Origin: Lottia gigantea
Lineage: Eukaryota; Mollusca; Gastropoda; Lottiidae
DNA length: 64,000 nt
NCBI RefSeq assembly: GCF_000327385.1
Contig: NW_008708846.1
Coordinates: 2,375,782-2,439,781 of the forward strand
Direction of reading: 5' to 3'
Part shown: in pieces, positions 37,872 through 49,975 of the stretch
Numbering within the stretch: the first letter of the stretch is position 1
How the letters are laid out: the number at the start of each line of letters is the position of its first letter
The notes under the pieces: model-generated
The model's database searches: none
What the model saw: only the letters and a program-made list of their open reading frames with translations
Told to the model about the DNA's origin: nothing
Made by a program: the position numbers and the translations under genes

Positions 37872-40800
37872 GGCTAAGTTATCTAAACATTATTCAAGCT
37901 TGATCAATGATGTTTTAATATTTACACATCCGTTCAGCTATCCTTGATCAGCATTAACCAGTGTTTATTATACTAAATTGATATACAACTGTTCATTGTT
38001 CGAAAAAATTTCAAACAACATTAAAATTCTTATCTTTTTTTTAGAAAAATGTTACAAAATTTTAAACTTTTATGGCCAATCTTATCTAATCTAAAATATT
38101 GTTACTTTTTGATATGAAATTTAAAAAAAAAATTTTTATATCGCCCGATCTTTTGAAAAAGTAACAAAAGGAGATGTTTGTAAGGTGGAGATAACTAACA
38201 AATACTTCAAGATTAGAACCTAGCTGTTATAACAATTCAAACTTCGATCATTATTTCTGTGCCCCAAATGTCACTGCTCTATTTCTGAAGTTTAAGTTTG
38301 CAAATATTTGATATTAACATTTTTGCAATTATCATATTTATAGTAAATGGTGGTTATAAGGTTGTAGATTTTTACAATAATATAAAGGTTTTTGCCCGAG
38401 GAAGTACACAGACTTCTTTGTGACCATTTCTTATTCAGCTTGAATTAACGTTCAATGATCACGAGATTTTAATAGGGATCACATAATGGATGATTATTAC
38501 TGTAGTCACTTAGTGTTACGCTTGACGACATTTATGAAAATTCCGCCCTTCATGTTGAGATTACGTGTCCATCACCCTAGGAGACTGCCTTTTGTTGAAT
38601 TGTTAAAGTACAAGGCAGCCTTCTATCATTTGGATAGATGTTTGTTATTTTTTTTAAACTTCATGAATTTAATATTGATCATTATTTTGAAACATTTTTT
38701 GACTGCATATGGTGTCAGATTTAGAGAGAAATAGATATATTTTTACAAATTGGATCTTTTTGTTAAATGGTCTTAAATTACCAAGTCATTTTTGATACAA
38801 ACTATGGTTGTTGATATTGCTTGGTAAAGCTAAACTAGTGAAACAGGAGTTGCTACTTCTTTCAGTATACCAAGCTTCAGCATAATATGGTGGTCAGTTG
38901 AGATACTAATTCCTTTATTTTGAATAAACATTTTATTACCTAATATGGTATGAGAGGGTTTCTAGTCTTAGTATGACCTGTTTCCTCAGAATCTTCATTG
39001 TCATAATCTTAATATAGTAATAATTTTTGAGGTACCATAAACATAATACAGAAATTTTTAAATGATGATATAGGAGCGACAAAAAACCAATCATTCCCTT
39101 TAAGTTTTTTCTCATCAGACTAATTTCACCTCTTAAATACAATGACTTCTGATCCCAAAATATCTACAACAATAACAAAAGCAAATTCCAGAATATATTT
39201 AAAACAAACAGTATGTTATAGTATTCAATGACTGGTAATATAAGTAACATCTTCCTGGTCTTTGTTTTTATTAGTGTGTATTTTGGCAAACTGCAAAATT
39301 TCCACTTCAACAAACCAAAGGGGGTTGGTAGGTAAAATAAATGTTATGTCATCATTGAAGGAAAGAATTTGTAGACCAGACGCCTCCCTGCCATGAAATT
39401 TCATGAAATCACCAAAATGAAGAAAAATTCAACTTTTTTTCCATCATTTGTTACTGCATTTTTCATTTCCACTTTGCCCGCTTTTATTTTGATGAAATCT
39501 GTATTTGTTATAAATTTCTAAAGAAGTCACTGATTGCTGTCAAATTTATGGTTTTGTAAACAAGAACTTGAGACGTTACGTTTATCTAAATATCACTTCT
39601 GCACTGAAAGAAGTTCACAGACGGCATAACAGTAGAAGATTTACTGCCTTGATGAAGTGGTTATTGGGTGATCTCCGCCAATCTGAAATTTCAGATCTTA
39701 GTGTGTTTTTTTTTTAGGCAGCAACATTTAAGATATTTTGGCAGCTTTAAGAATGACTGAAATTCTAAACTGTCAATGTTAATTTTTCATCATTTGTTCT
39801 GCAGTAGAATGTCTTTTGGCATTTGCAACTGTTTTACTATACTTTAAAAAAAAAAAATTATCCCCAAAGATGAACCTTTTCAGTATTGAGTCCATCCAGT
39901 AGAATTAAAAATAGGATCTGGCATTTCATTGTGGCACCACCCAGGTCAATGAAGTCTGATTTCTTTGACTATAGATACAAATCAATCAGGTCCAGATCTA
40001 GCAGAAGACATCATCATAAAATGGCACGAGTATTACCAGACATAATATTTACTCTTCAAACCTAATATCCACCATTAATATACCTGGACATAGAAATAAT
40101 ACAACACTGTCTTCTGTTTATCTGGAAAAAAGTATTACCATATGTTGAATGGTATGTGTTATCCATGAAGTGGCCGAATCTTGATGTTCTTTTCACTTCA
40201 GAACTGTTCAACAAACAATGTTTTCAGTGAATCTAGGCAGAAGTAGGGTGTGTTGGTATTTTAATGTATAGAATGGACAACCACTTCTGGCAAAAGTGTA
40301 CATGGTTACGCAGAAGAGGCAAAATGGCTACCATTATGAAAAAAGAAACGCATCACTCCCTTTTTTATGGTTGTTGTAATGTAAGCATTAGAAGTAGTTG
40401 TCTGGTCTTCTGAAGGACATAATAGCCTGCAGACACACTTCTCATGTCACCTTAAAATATTCATCCTAGTACTACTAAAAGTGTGTTCTTTTGTTAGAGA
40501 GTTCTTTTTTGTTTCGCCTTAAAGCCATGAAATGTGTAAGAATTGCCAACAATATTGTTATAAATGACATTTGAGTTGACACTATTGTATTCATCTTTTT
40601 CTTGCACTACAAATATTTATTTTTGTATGTAATGTATAGATTACAAGGTCTGTAGTGGGTTGATAAACTATTTATAACTACTGTACATAATCAGGTGCAT
40701 TTTGAATATAGTCCTATTGGGTGGACTATATAGCAAAATGATTGACAGAATTATGCAGTATAAGGTATAGGTTTACATCTTCAAAGCTGAATGAAACAAC

Positions 40801-41470
40801 TTCCCTTTGTACATAAAGGGCTTGGTTTTTAAACTGATCACATACAACTGCATTAAAATGTTATATATTAGGATTTAAAAAAAGAGAAACTGAAATGAGA
40901 ATACAATTGCAGCATATTGGGCTGGAAAGGAAGAAAAACCAGAATGACCATTATGTGTTTGAATTCAACAAATGTGAACATAACCATAGAACTATCAGCA
41001 AACATGTGGCCCAATTTTTTGTCTAAGTAGTTGACCAAACAGTTAAAAGTAAGGAATATCCTACCATAATAAATTGCGCTTTTTAAACAATTTGTACTGA
41101 CAAATCATATTGAAACATTGATAATAGTTTATCTTCAGTTGAATACTCAGGGAAAAAAGCAAATTTATCTGTTAATATCAAATCCGGATATCTTGCTTCC
41201 ATCCATACATACTTCATTATAATTTGTTGCCTGAATTCTGCAGAGTAATCTGTAACCTATTGTTATCTAACTGAACAATTTCTAACATTTACAATTCTCA
41301 ACTTTTTTATCAAAGACTTTTACACTTCTTCTGCTATCGTAACATTTCAAGTAGCCATTTTGTTGTTTTGTTAGAAAACACAAATTGCATAAAATGTGTT
41401 TCACATTTCTAACGCACTTAAGATGTTGATAACTAAATACTTGTTTTCTTGATAGAGTTTAATAGACTCC
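37872..41470. other. Non-coding intronic stretch
   Basis: 3.6 kb without a supported exon or repeat family. Frames at 38486 and 38936 show no domain. Confidence 0.5.
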
Positions 41471-42252
41471 TGAGCATATAGCACAAGGAAAGGTATGTTT
41501 AATGTGCACATAGCACAAGGGAATGGGTGTTAAATGAGCATATAGCACAAGGGAATGGGTGTTAAATGAGCATATAGCACAAGGGAATGGGTGTTAAATG
41601 AGCATATAGCACAAGGGAATGGATGTTTAATGTGCATATAGCACAAGGAAAGGTATGATTAATGAGCATATAGCACAAGGGAATGGGTGTTAAATGAGCA
41701 TATAGCACAAGGGAATGGATGTTTGATGTGCATATAGCACAAGGGAATGGGTGTTAAATGAGCATATAGCACAAGGGAATGGATGTTTGATGTGCATATA
41801 GCACAAGGGAATAGATGTTTAATGTGCATATAGCACAAGGGAATAGATGTTTAATGGGTATATAGCACAAGGGAATAGATGTTTAATGTGCATATAGCAC
41901 AAGGGAATAGATGTTTAATGGGTATATAGCACAAGGGAATAGATGTTTAATGGGTATATAGCACAAGGGAATGGATGTTTTACGGTTAATAGCACGAGGG
42001 AATGGATATTTAAGGAGCATATAGAACAAGGGAATGTTGAATGGGCATATAGAACAAGGGAATGTTTAATGGGCATATAGAACAAGGGAATGTTTAATGG
42101 GCATATAGAACAAGGGAATGGATGTTTAATGATCGTATAGCACAAGGGAATGTTTAATGGGTTAATAGTACAAGGGATTGGATGTTTAATGGGCATATAG
42201 AACAAGGGAATGTTTAATGGGCATATAGTACAAGGGAATGGATGTTTAATGA
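41471..42252. repeat. Minisatellite, 32-bp unit (array M32a)
   Basis: About 25 units with core GCATATAGCACAAGGGAATG followed by GGTGTTAAATGA or variants (GGATGTTTAATGTG, AGATGTTTAATGGG). Period is 32 bp in the regular part. Towards the right the units shorten and use AGAACAAGGGAATG. Variants are interspersed rather than sorted, a sign of block duplication. It fades into degenerate units to about 42355. Confidence 0.95.
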
Positions 42253-42694
42253 TCATATATTCTGTGGAAACAAAGGTCTAGGGGATGTATTTTTTATAGG
42301 CACAAAGCTCATTGGAATGGGTAATCCATGGGAACAAAGAATGGGTATATAGCAGGTGTATTAAATAATCAAAGTAGATCAGGTATAAGCCTAAAATAAG
42401 CCCTCTGTCTTCATTTAATTTTATGACAATCATTATTATCTTTTTCTATGGTTTAATAACTTTCTGAAATATTTCTTTCAACTATTGTAAACATCTCAAA
42501 GAAGTTAATGCAAAACAGATCAGTTCCCTATGGAGAAAATAATGATTTTTAGCAGAATAACAATCTCACAAGTGTAATATCTATTTACATTTTTCTCATT
42601 TTATAAATGATGCTGTTAGGTCAAGAACATACTAATAATGATGTAACATGTGATAATACAACATAACTTGAGTTAGGTTAGAATGAACTCTATC
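42253..42694. other. Spacer between the two arrays
   Basis: The first 100 bases hold decayed M32a units (ATGGGTATATAGCAGG). The rest is single-copy and AT-rich. Confidence 0.6.
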
Positions 42695-43600
42695 TAAGAA
42701 CAATGTCTGGTGCAATGTCCTGGTAAACAGGAACAAAGTGTAGTATGATGTCCTGGTAAACAGGAACAATGTCTATTGTAATGTTCTGGTAAACAGGAAC
42801 AAAGTGTAGTGTAATGCCCTCATAGACAAGAACAATATCTGGTGTAATGTCCTGGAAAACAGGAACAAGTGAAGTGTAATGCATGTGAAAACAAGAGCAA
42901 TGTTTGGTCTCATGCTCGTGGAAGCATGAGAAATGTCTGATGTTATGCTCGTGGAAACATAAGAAATGTCTGATGTCATGCTCTTGGAAACATGAGCAAT
43001 GTTTGTGTCTGGTTTCATGCTTGTGGAAACATGTGAAATGTCTGGTTTTATGCTTGTGGAAACATGTGAAATGTCTGGTCTCATGCTCGTGGAAACATGA
43101 GAAATGTCTGATGTCATGCATGTGGAAACAAGAGCAATGTCTGATGTCATGCTCATGGAAACATGAGAAATGTCTGATGTCATGCATATGGAAACATGAG
43201 AAATGTCTGGTTTCATGCTCGTGGAAACAAGGACAATGTCTGGTGTCATGCCCGTGGAAACAAGAAATGTCTGGTGTCATGCTTGTGGAAACGAGCAATG
43301 TCTGGTGTCATGCCCGTGGAAAAGAGCGATGTCTGGTGTCATGCTTGTGGAAACAAGAGAATGTCTGGTGTCATGCTTGTGGAAGCGAGCAATGTCTGGT
43401 GTCATGCCCGTGGAAACGAACAATGTCTGGTGTCATGCTCGTGGAAACAAAAGAATGTCTGGTGTCATACTAGTGGAAACAAGAGAATGTCTGGTGTCAT
43501 GCTAGTGGAAACGAGCAATGTCTGGTGTCATGCTCGTGGAAACAAGAGAATGTCTGGTGTCATGCTTGTGGAAATATGAGCAATGTCTGATATCATGATC
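42695..43600. repeat. Minisatellite, about 32-bp unit (array M32b)
   Basis: About 28 units with core AATGTCTGGTGTCATGCTCG followed by TGGAAACA and a short variable tail. The left part (GTCCTGGTAAACAGGAACAA type) is more diverged. In the middle many units are 33 bp, so both strands carry long open frames (189 and 202 residues) of 11-residue repeats such as SCSWKHEKCLM. These frames break where units are 31 or 32 bp, so I read the array as non-coding. Confidence 0.95.
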
Positions 43601-45249
43601 TAACATTTGTGTCATTTGATATTGCAAGAAACTTAAGATTAATGTCTGTCTCATTGGTGGTTAGATCTGAAATAAAGTTACTCTTACTGCAATTATAAAT
43701 GTCCATTAGCAGGTGGGAACAGATTTATGAAAATTGAAAATTGTTTTCAGAGTTGTGAAAATAAATAAAGGGCATGTCTGATTATCTTTTGTGTGTTATT
43801 TTATTTTCACTAAATGATGTTATCAGATGAATTGATTTTCCAGAAACTTAATGTAAATTCCTTTCATTGCTGAAAGTTCTCAAAGACTGTCGAGTGTCTG
43901 TTAGAAACCATTCTTTTTGATTCGGTTACATCACAAGAATATGTCATTGTTTTCTGGCAGATTGAGTTGTTTTTGCCAGGCATGTCTGATTTGTAGTAAA
44001 AAAATATATGATTGTGTTATTACTAATATTATTCTTGACATTTTAGTCAGCCAGAAGTCTCACATTTCAGTGCAAATTTGAACATTTTGATATGGTCATT
44101 GCCTTGAACAGTTTAAAAGTAGGCATAATGTTAAATATTTCTGTTTCTTGTCATCAATATGTTTTATTTTTCTAATTTCAGGTAAGAAAATTGATAATTA
44201 ATCTAATTTGAAGATTATAGAGGTATGGTACAGGTCAGAGAACTTTTGCAATTTTCCTCTAATAGTATCAGTTGTAAAACATAGATAGTTATATCTAATT
44301 TACAAAAATGAATAAAATTACTCTTCCCCATCACACATATCATATTTTCTAATATTAAATATAGAATTTTATACACCATAGCTGTAATGATTCCTTAAAC
44401 GGCCATTGTATTCACCAAAAAATATAATACTTATTCAATAATATGACACCATCCATTCATTTGAAAGACATATTTTTGTCAATTATTATAAGAGATTTAA
44501 ATATGATGATTTGATATGTAAAATAAGTCTGAACACAATACATTGGTGGATATCACACACAAACACACCCTCACACAGACACACACACACACAACATGCC
44601 TCACAAAGTGAGAAGTATAAGAAAAATTTTGAGATCAATGATAAGATGTTGATGGTTTTATTGTATCATACATCACTATGTTTTAAGTTGTCTGCTGACA
44701 GTCAATGATGTTTACAGGTCAATTGATACTAGTTTAAACACCTATTAACTCTAGTTAACACTATTAAACTGTGGGAGGAGATCTAAGGGGATTTATCAGA
44801 TTCTACTGGGGGGTTAAGATCTGTACCGTCTGTCTAATTTGTTCTCCAATATTCTCAGAGATAGAATTTTTGTTTCAAGGGATGTGAGAAGTGAATTAGA
44901 GAGCCTCGACTAAATTGTAGCAAGAGCTATGAATTTTTTAAACGTGTGGTGAAGACCAACAAAACCAAGGCTGTGCGTTATGTCAGTTAATGCCAATTTA
45001 TGGCAAATGGTTAGGAATCAACAAAATTTTCAAAAAGGACATTACCCTTAGTTTCAGCAGCCAGCAGGATTAGAACTGGATGTCAATGATTAATAACAGT
45101 AGGGAGTAGGGATATTTTTGATTGACATAAAGTCCTAATAGATTACATATCGCAAACCTTTCATCTCCTCTCAACTTTCATACACTAAACTGTAAGATGG
45201 TGTTAAACCACTCAGTAGTGTGTGATATGATAAAACCCTGTGTCTGTTG
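43601..45249. other. Non-coding intronic stretch with CA-rich microsatellite
   Basis: An impure CA repeat lies at 44553-44593. Nothing else is supported. Confidence 0.5.
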
Positions 45250-45880
45250 TCACCTTGTTATCACAGGCGTTTGATAATGATAACCTACAAAAAAATTCTG
45301 TTTCCCAACAAAAAATTCAAAATGAATTTTATATTCTTTTTTCTTTTGAAGAAATCTTAAAAAATATAGTGTTAATATAATACAGCATTTTACATCTGGT
45401 GTGTTCAACCTTTCTTTTTCTATTTCCCCTTCCAGGATGCTTGATCGATTACTATACCCTCTTTGTGAGTTTGGCGCGTCCACTAAGTTGCCACATTTTG
45501 AATTCATCCTCTACAGTCCTTCTCCCCCATTTAGTCAGTCTGCCCCCTATTGTACCCCCAGTCTCTGGAGTCTGGCACCGCCACTGCCCCCTTCCTCCTA
45601 TAAATCTTTATTATTTAATGATTCTGTCTTAGCCTGACTAAATATAACAACTTAAATTTTATTTCTCCCAAAATATCATAAACCACTCATTACATTCCGA
45701 ATCACGGCCTCAAAGGTATATGCTTCTGTTTTAAAGGAAGCCAATCTCAATGCAGTATATTCCTCATTTCTAGTTTGTGAATGGTTTACTTTAAGTGATG
45801 AAATATATGCTGAAGAAAGATAATAATGTATATCTGTCGTCACCTTGTTATCAACTTGTTTGATACTGATAACCAGAGTA
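45250..45880. repeat. Pair of short direct repeats about 590 bp apart
   Basis: GTCACCTTGTTATCACAGGC with GTTTGATAATGATAACC at about 45250 recurs as GTCACCTTGTTATCAACTTG with TTTGATACTGATAACC at about 45839. A hAT-like MITE lies between them. They could be ends of an unrecognised element or an old local duplication. Confidence 0.4.
45433..45586. mobile_element. Short hAT-like MITE with 8-bp target duplication
   Basis: The right end GGCACCGCCACTG is the reverse complement of the hAT start CAGTGGCGGTGCC, with pyrimidine-rich CCCCC blocks typical of these elements. The left end is CAGGATGC. Flanks TCCCCTTC (45425-45432) and CCCCCTTC (45587-45594) agree at 7 of 8. The open frames of 77 and 78 residues over it are side effects. 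Confidence 0.65.
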
Positions 45881-47069
45881 TTTTATTTGATATTGATGAG
45901 AATATTTTATAGGTCAATTTGAGTTGCGACTGATTAGGTTGTGACTATACCTGGCCTGCTAAGGCATCAGAAATCTGTATTTGTAGAATTTAACATACAG
46001 AATTATCTTGAATTGCATACCTGGGATCCATTTAAAATATAACTTTTAGCTCTGTTTAGTTTGTTTCAAATTTTTTTTATTTTTGAAAATTACATTAAAT
46101 TGATCCTTTTGAAAAGGGGACAATGGTTTTCTTTCAGTTTTCTATATTTATTGAATTCCACAACAACAGAATTAAATTTGCTTTTTCAGAAAGTTTTAAA
46201 TGATATGTTCCTTTAAGGAGAGACATCAAAATCTCGGCCCATATCTAATCTCATCTCAAAGTTTAAGAAGAAACATAAAATAAATTTTATGACTAAGGTT
46301 AATGTTGTTGGGGGCACCACTAAGAAGTTGTTCAGTAGAACAGTTAATTGACTAACTATGTGTGTAATGGTTTTATTACGGTCATCATTTACATTTAATA
46401 CACTATTGACTTGGCTTGTGACCATTGTGGACATAGAGATTAATGTCTGTTGGTTTTTGGTAGTCCAAGTTTTCAGGAGCCATGGACCTATAAACACATT
46501 TTGAGGGATTAACGTGTTCACTATAAGTCCAATATAAACACGTTTTGATACAAGAAGAATATTGGTGGTTTAATCTGGTGTGATAATGGCGTCTGCTTTA
46601 TGGTTGATTGTTCTTTTTTTTGTCTCCTTTTGATCTTTAGTTTTATCACTCTTATCTGATTTTTCTAATTTATTTATCTGAACTTTTTTCAATTTAAACG
46701 AAATTACCCGCTATATAACCTTCATCTCTAGATTTCACTTCTGAAAGTTACAGCACAGATGAACTAGATTTCACTACAAAAGAGAGAATTAAGATGGTTA
46801 TGAATAATCCAAAATGCCCGCTTTGATGTAATAATTCAGTCTTATATGCCTTGTGCAAAATGGAAATGGAATTTGAGTATTTGCCAATTCATTTGTATCC
46901 ATTTCCACCAGTTTTGAACTTCAATTTCTCAATTGTTATCCTTTTTGATGTTTCTGAATTTTGTAAGGAAAATTTCATCTTGCTGAGGAACACCATGTGC
47001 CCTTCTGTTTGCAGTATGTAAAAGTAAGCTTGTTTTTCTGAATTCAAATTGTAATTGTGATCAGATTGT
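45881..47069. other. Non-coding intronic stretch
   Basis: Nothing supported. A 102-residue minus frame at 46213 has no recognised domain. Confidence 0.5.
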
Positions 47070-47093
47070 TCAAATAGGGGAACCTATCTTTAA
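47070..47093 (+). repeat. Single T1 MITE end
   Basis: GGGGAACCTATCTTTAA matches the right terminus of the TTAA-bounded T1 family. The rest of an element was not found to its left. Confidence 0.4.
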
Positions 47094-48236
47094 CTGATTC
47101 TTGTGTCAGAATACAATATGGTGGCAATCTGAAGGTTTGAGTGTTATAACTGACCCATTCACCTTTTCTTAGCTTGTGTTTTTCTAAGGTCAGTTTTCAC
47201 CAACACAGGAGTTATGACATTTTTATTCAGTTTCAGATGGTAACAAAACAAGTCTGTAAACATTACAGATTAGGTTACAGTACTTCATCATAAAGTTGTT
47301 TTTCTTTATTATGTACCCACTTCCACATCTACATGTAGTGCCTTTCAGTCTAAATGTTCCTCAATGCACACTCCATGGCTTTTCACATGGACCATCTGCA
47401 CAAAGAAGCATACTATTTGAATGCTTTATCCCCTTTTTTTGGTCAGGTCATGGTTGACACTCTGGTGCTTTTCAAAATATTCCTGAAAGCTTATTCAGAC
47501 TTTAAGAAGTCTGAGGGATCCACTTATTGTCAAAATAATTGATTATCGTCGCTAAGAATTTATAATTTCGATTATTGTATATCAAATTTCATAAGTGATT
47601 ATATGTCAAAGTTATATGTCCCCATTAACAAGTAGTAATCTCTTCCACATAGTTTCCCTTCAGCACATAACATACCCACAATAAACTATAATAACTAATC
47701 AAAACAAGAATATACTTCTAGTGCACAAAAATATCCCATGAAATTAAGAATTTTGGTATGTTTTTAATTATGTATTTACAAGGTTTCTCTATTAAATTAT
47801 TTCGATTATTAACCGATACTCTGCCATCAATAATCAAACTCAATTTGGTAATCAATACCCAGCTCTAGATCCATTGCTTAGAAATGTTCAAAATTTCAAC
47901 TTCTGGTGTGGGCTGATCATAAAGTAAATCAATTTGTTATAGTACTATTGGTTTATTTGTTGTAATATAAGTATTAGTAGTCTAATAAGAAATTAGTAAG
48001 TTAGTAAGATGAGAAGAGTTAGTAGTACTATCAATGGTAGATCATATTATTTATTAGTAGACAGGTTGTTAACTAATGATATATGATATTGTGAAATAGT
48101 AGGATTCTGGTAATATATTTGCTCCTGTATGTAGTATTATTTGTTATATTAGTAGGGAAATACTAAACTCATATGGTATGATGTTGTCCAGGAAAACCCA
48201 GTGAGAGTTTCATTACATACCATTTATTTTTAAAGT
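47094..48236. other. Non-coding stretch; cryptic TTAGTAG-rich zone
   Basis: From about 47940 to 48170 the motif TTAGTAG and relatives are over-represented, as in a decayed simple repeat. No exon seen. Confidence 0.45.
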
Positions 48237-48582
48237 GATACTACGTCTTAGAATCAATATAAAATATAAGAATTTTGAACTTGGCAAATAAGAGCCAGTA
48301 GATATACCTGGTGTTATAAATAACATAACAGGATCCTTATATAATTCGACAAATTCAAAAAACTTCGTAATTATCCATAAATATGCAATTAACTATTGAA
48401 AAATGCTTAATATCAAGATTAAGAGTTTTTCAATAATTACTTAGTTTTATGAATTTTCCAATTTTCCAGATTTTACATGGATTCTGTTGTAACTTTATGA
48501 CACCAGCTAAGCTAACTGATGAATATATACTCATATTGACCATTTCGAGAACTTAAATTTTATGTTCATTCTAAGACGTATC
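48237..48582 (+). mobile_element. Foldback MITE, family F1 (complete copy)
   Basis: The ends GATACTACGTCTTAGAATCA and, reverse-complemented, GATACGTCTTAGAATGAACA form TIRs. The arms keep pairing with gaps through to the centre (ATGCTTAATATCAAGATTAA). About 346 bp, no coding capacity. The second copy is at 34044-34353. Confidence 0.8.
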
Positions 48583-48673
48583 TGTTTAAAAATGAAAATT
48601 TACTTCATTGATAAAAATGATTTTCTAACCACCATTAGTGAAATTACCCTAAAAAGAAATAGTCTGTTCAATT

Positions 48674-48905
48674 CCATCTTGACATTGTCAAGTTATTATG
48701 AAACATTGTCTTATACCTTGAATGCAATAGCAACCTTAATGTAGCCAGTAAATACAGCAAATCAGAGCTCATGTCTCACTTCTGGCTTATCAGACTCTCT
48801 GACTTGGAATATTCGCAAATGTACAATCTCCAATGATACAAGAAAGGTTGCTATTACAGTCAAGGTATAAGATGAAGTTTGTGATGGCTCAGCAATGTGA
48901 AGAGG
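48674..48905. mobile_element. Long-TIR MITE, family H1, copy 3
   Basis: The left end CCATCTTGACATTGTCAAGT continues with TTATACCTTGAATGCAATAG. The right arm has AAGGTTGCTATTACAGTCAA and ends near CAATGTGAAGAGG. It starts 90 bases after the F1 element. The target duplication is unclear. The 60-residue frame at 48562 runs over both elements. Confidence 0.8.
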
Positions 48906-49700
48906 ATCCAAATTTAGTTATACAATTTTCTTATAAACTTTGTGAAGAGTTAGAGGAATTTTTAAAGCACTCACAAAATTCTTGAAATGTACAAATTTCA
49001 AAGAAAGTGGGAGATAAGGAGTTAAAAGTGCCCAGATATCAAACTCCCTTTTAAGAATATTACACTAGCATAAATTATCTGATATGTACTATGAAACTAT
49101 AATGATATAAAAGATATTAAAATTCCTCGGTTTATTTCACTAGTCTAATGTTTTCTTTGATCAAAGAACATATATTCTGATTAGAACAAGGAGGTTACAA
49201 CAGTTATTCAAGAACCACCCAAACATGCCTTTATGGTTAAAAAGAAAATTAGATATGTGAGACATAAGTCATGAATCAGGGCATTTTACTCCGACCTGAT
49301 ATACAAAGAAAAAAAAGAAAAACATGCAGAGGTTAAATCATGGAAAACAGATATTTAATTAATGGTACAATAAAAATAAAATATGGTTTCACTTAAGTTT
49401 TTTTGATATTGAAATGGGTTTGGCTCACTGCATATTTTGCTGTTAGTTATTTACATTGTAAGTCATGTTACTCTCAAATGTTTTTCGATGAACTTTTATG
49501 TTTATTCCCACCTCTTTATAAAAAATGTTAAGATATACACAAACATCAACTGATATTTTTTGAGAAAAAATGTAATAGGAAGTCAAAAGGAAGAGCCTTG
49601 AAGTTTCTGTAATTGAATAGCACACAGTTTTTGCTTAATAAAAGTATCATGTAAAATCTAATGGTTGTATCTCAATATGCTGTATCTTGTAGTTGCCTTT
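48906..49700. other. Non-coding intronic stretch
   Basis: Nothing supported. Confidence 0.5.
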
Positions 49701-49975
49701 TTAAAGGGATAGATGTGCAATTTTGGGGGTTGATTTCAGTATTGAATATATCTAAATAGTCTTCAGAAGTTCTAGAAATGTACGAAAATTGCTTAATTCT
49801 TTCAAATATATTTCAAACTAGGAATTTCCTTTCCTTTTTCTATCGATATCTTTTCTATATATGGCAGTGTCTCTAGAAAAGACAACTCTTTTTAACTTCC
49901 AAATGCAGATAATTCTGGACACACATGGATTTGAAGGCTCAAATTTCAATGGTGAGCTGTGTACACTATTATTGC
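49701..49975 (+). mobile_element. Dispersed repeat T3, copy 1 (starts at TTAAAGGGA)
   Basis: It shares about 75-80% identity by eye with 52492-52708. Shared blocks are TATTGAATATATCTAAATAG, TCTTCAGAAGTTCTAGAAA, ATTTCAAACTAGGAATTT, ACACACATGGATTTGAAGGC and GGTGAGCTGTGTACACTAT. It contains an insertion of about 60 bases relative to copy 2. A matching inverted right end was not found. The ORFs across it on both strands are accidental. Confidence 0.7.

Noticed and set aside
42690-43298. 202-residue open frame as a gene
   Set aside because: It lies wholly in the M32b minisatellite, is open on both strands and shifts frame where unit length changes.
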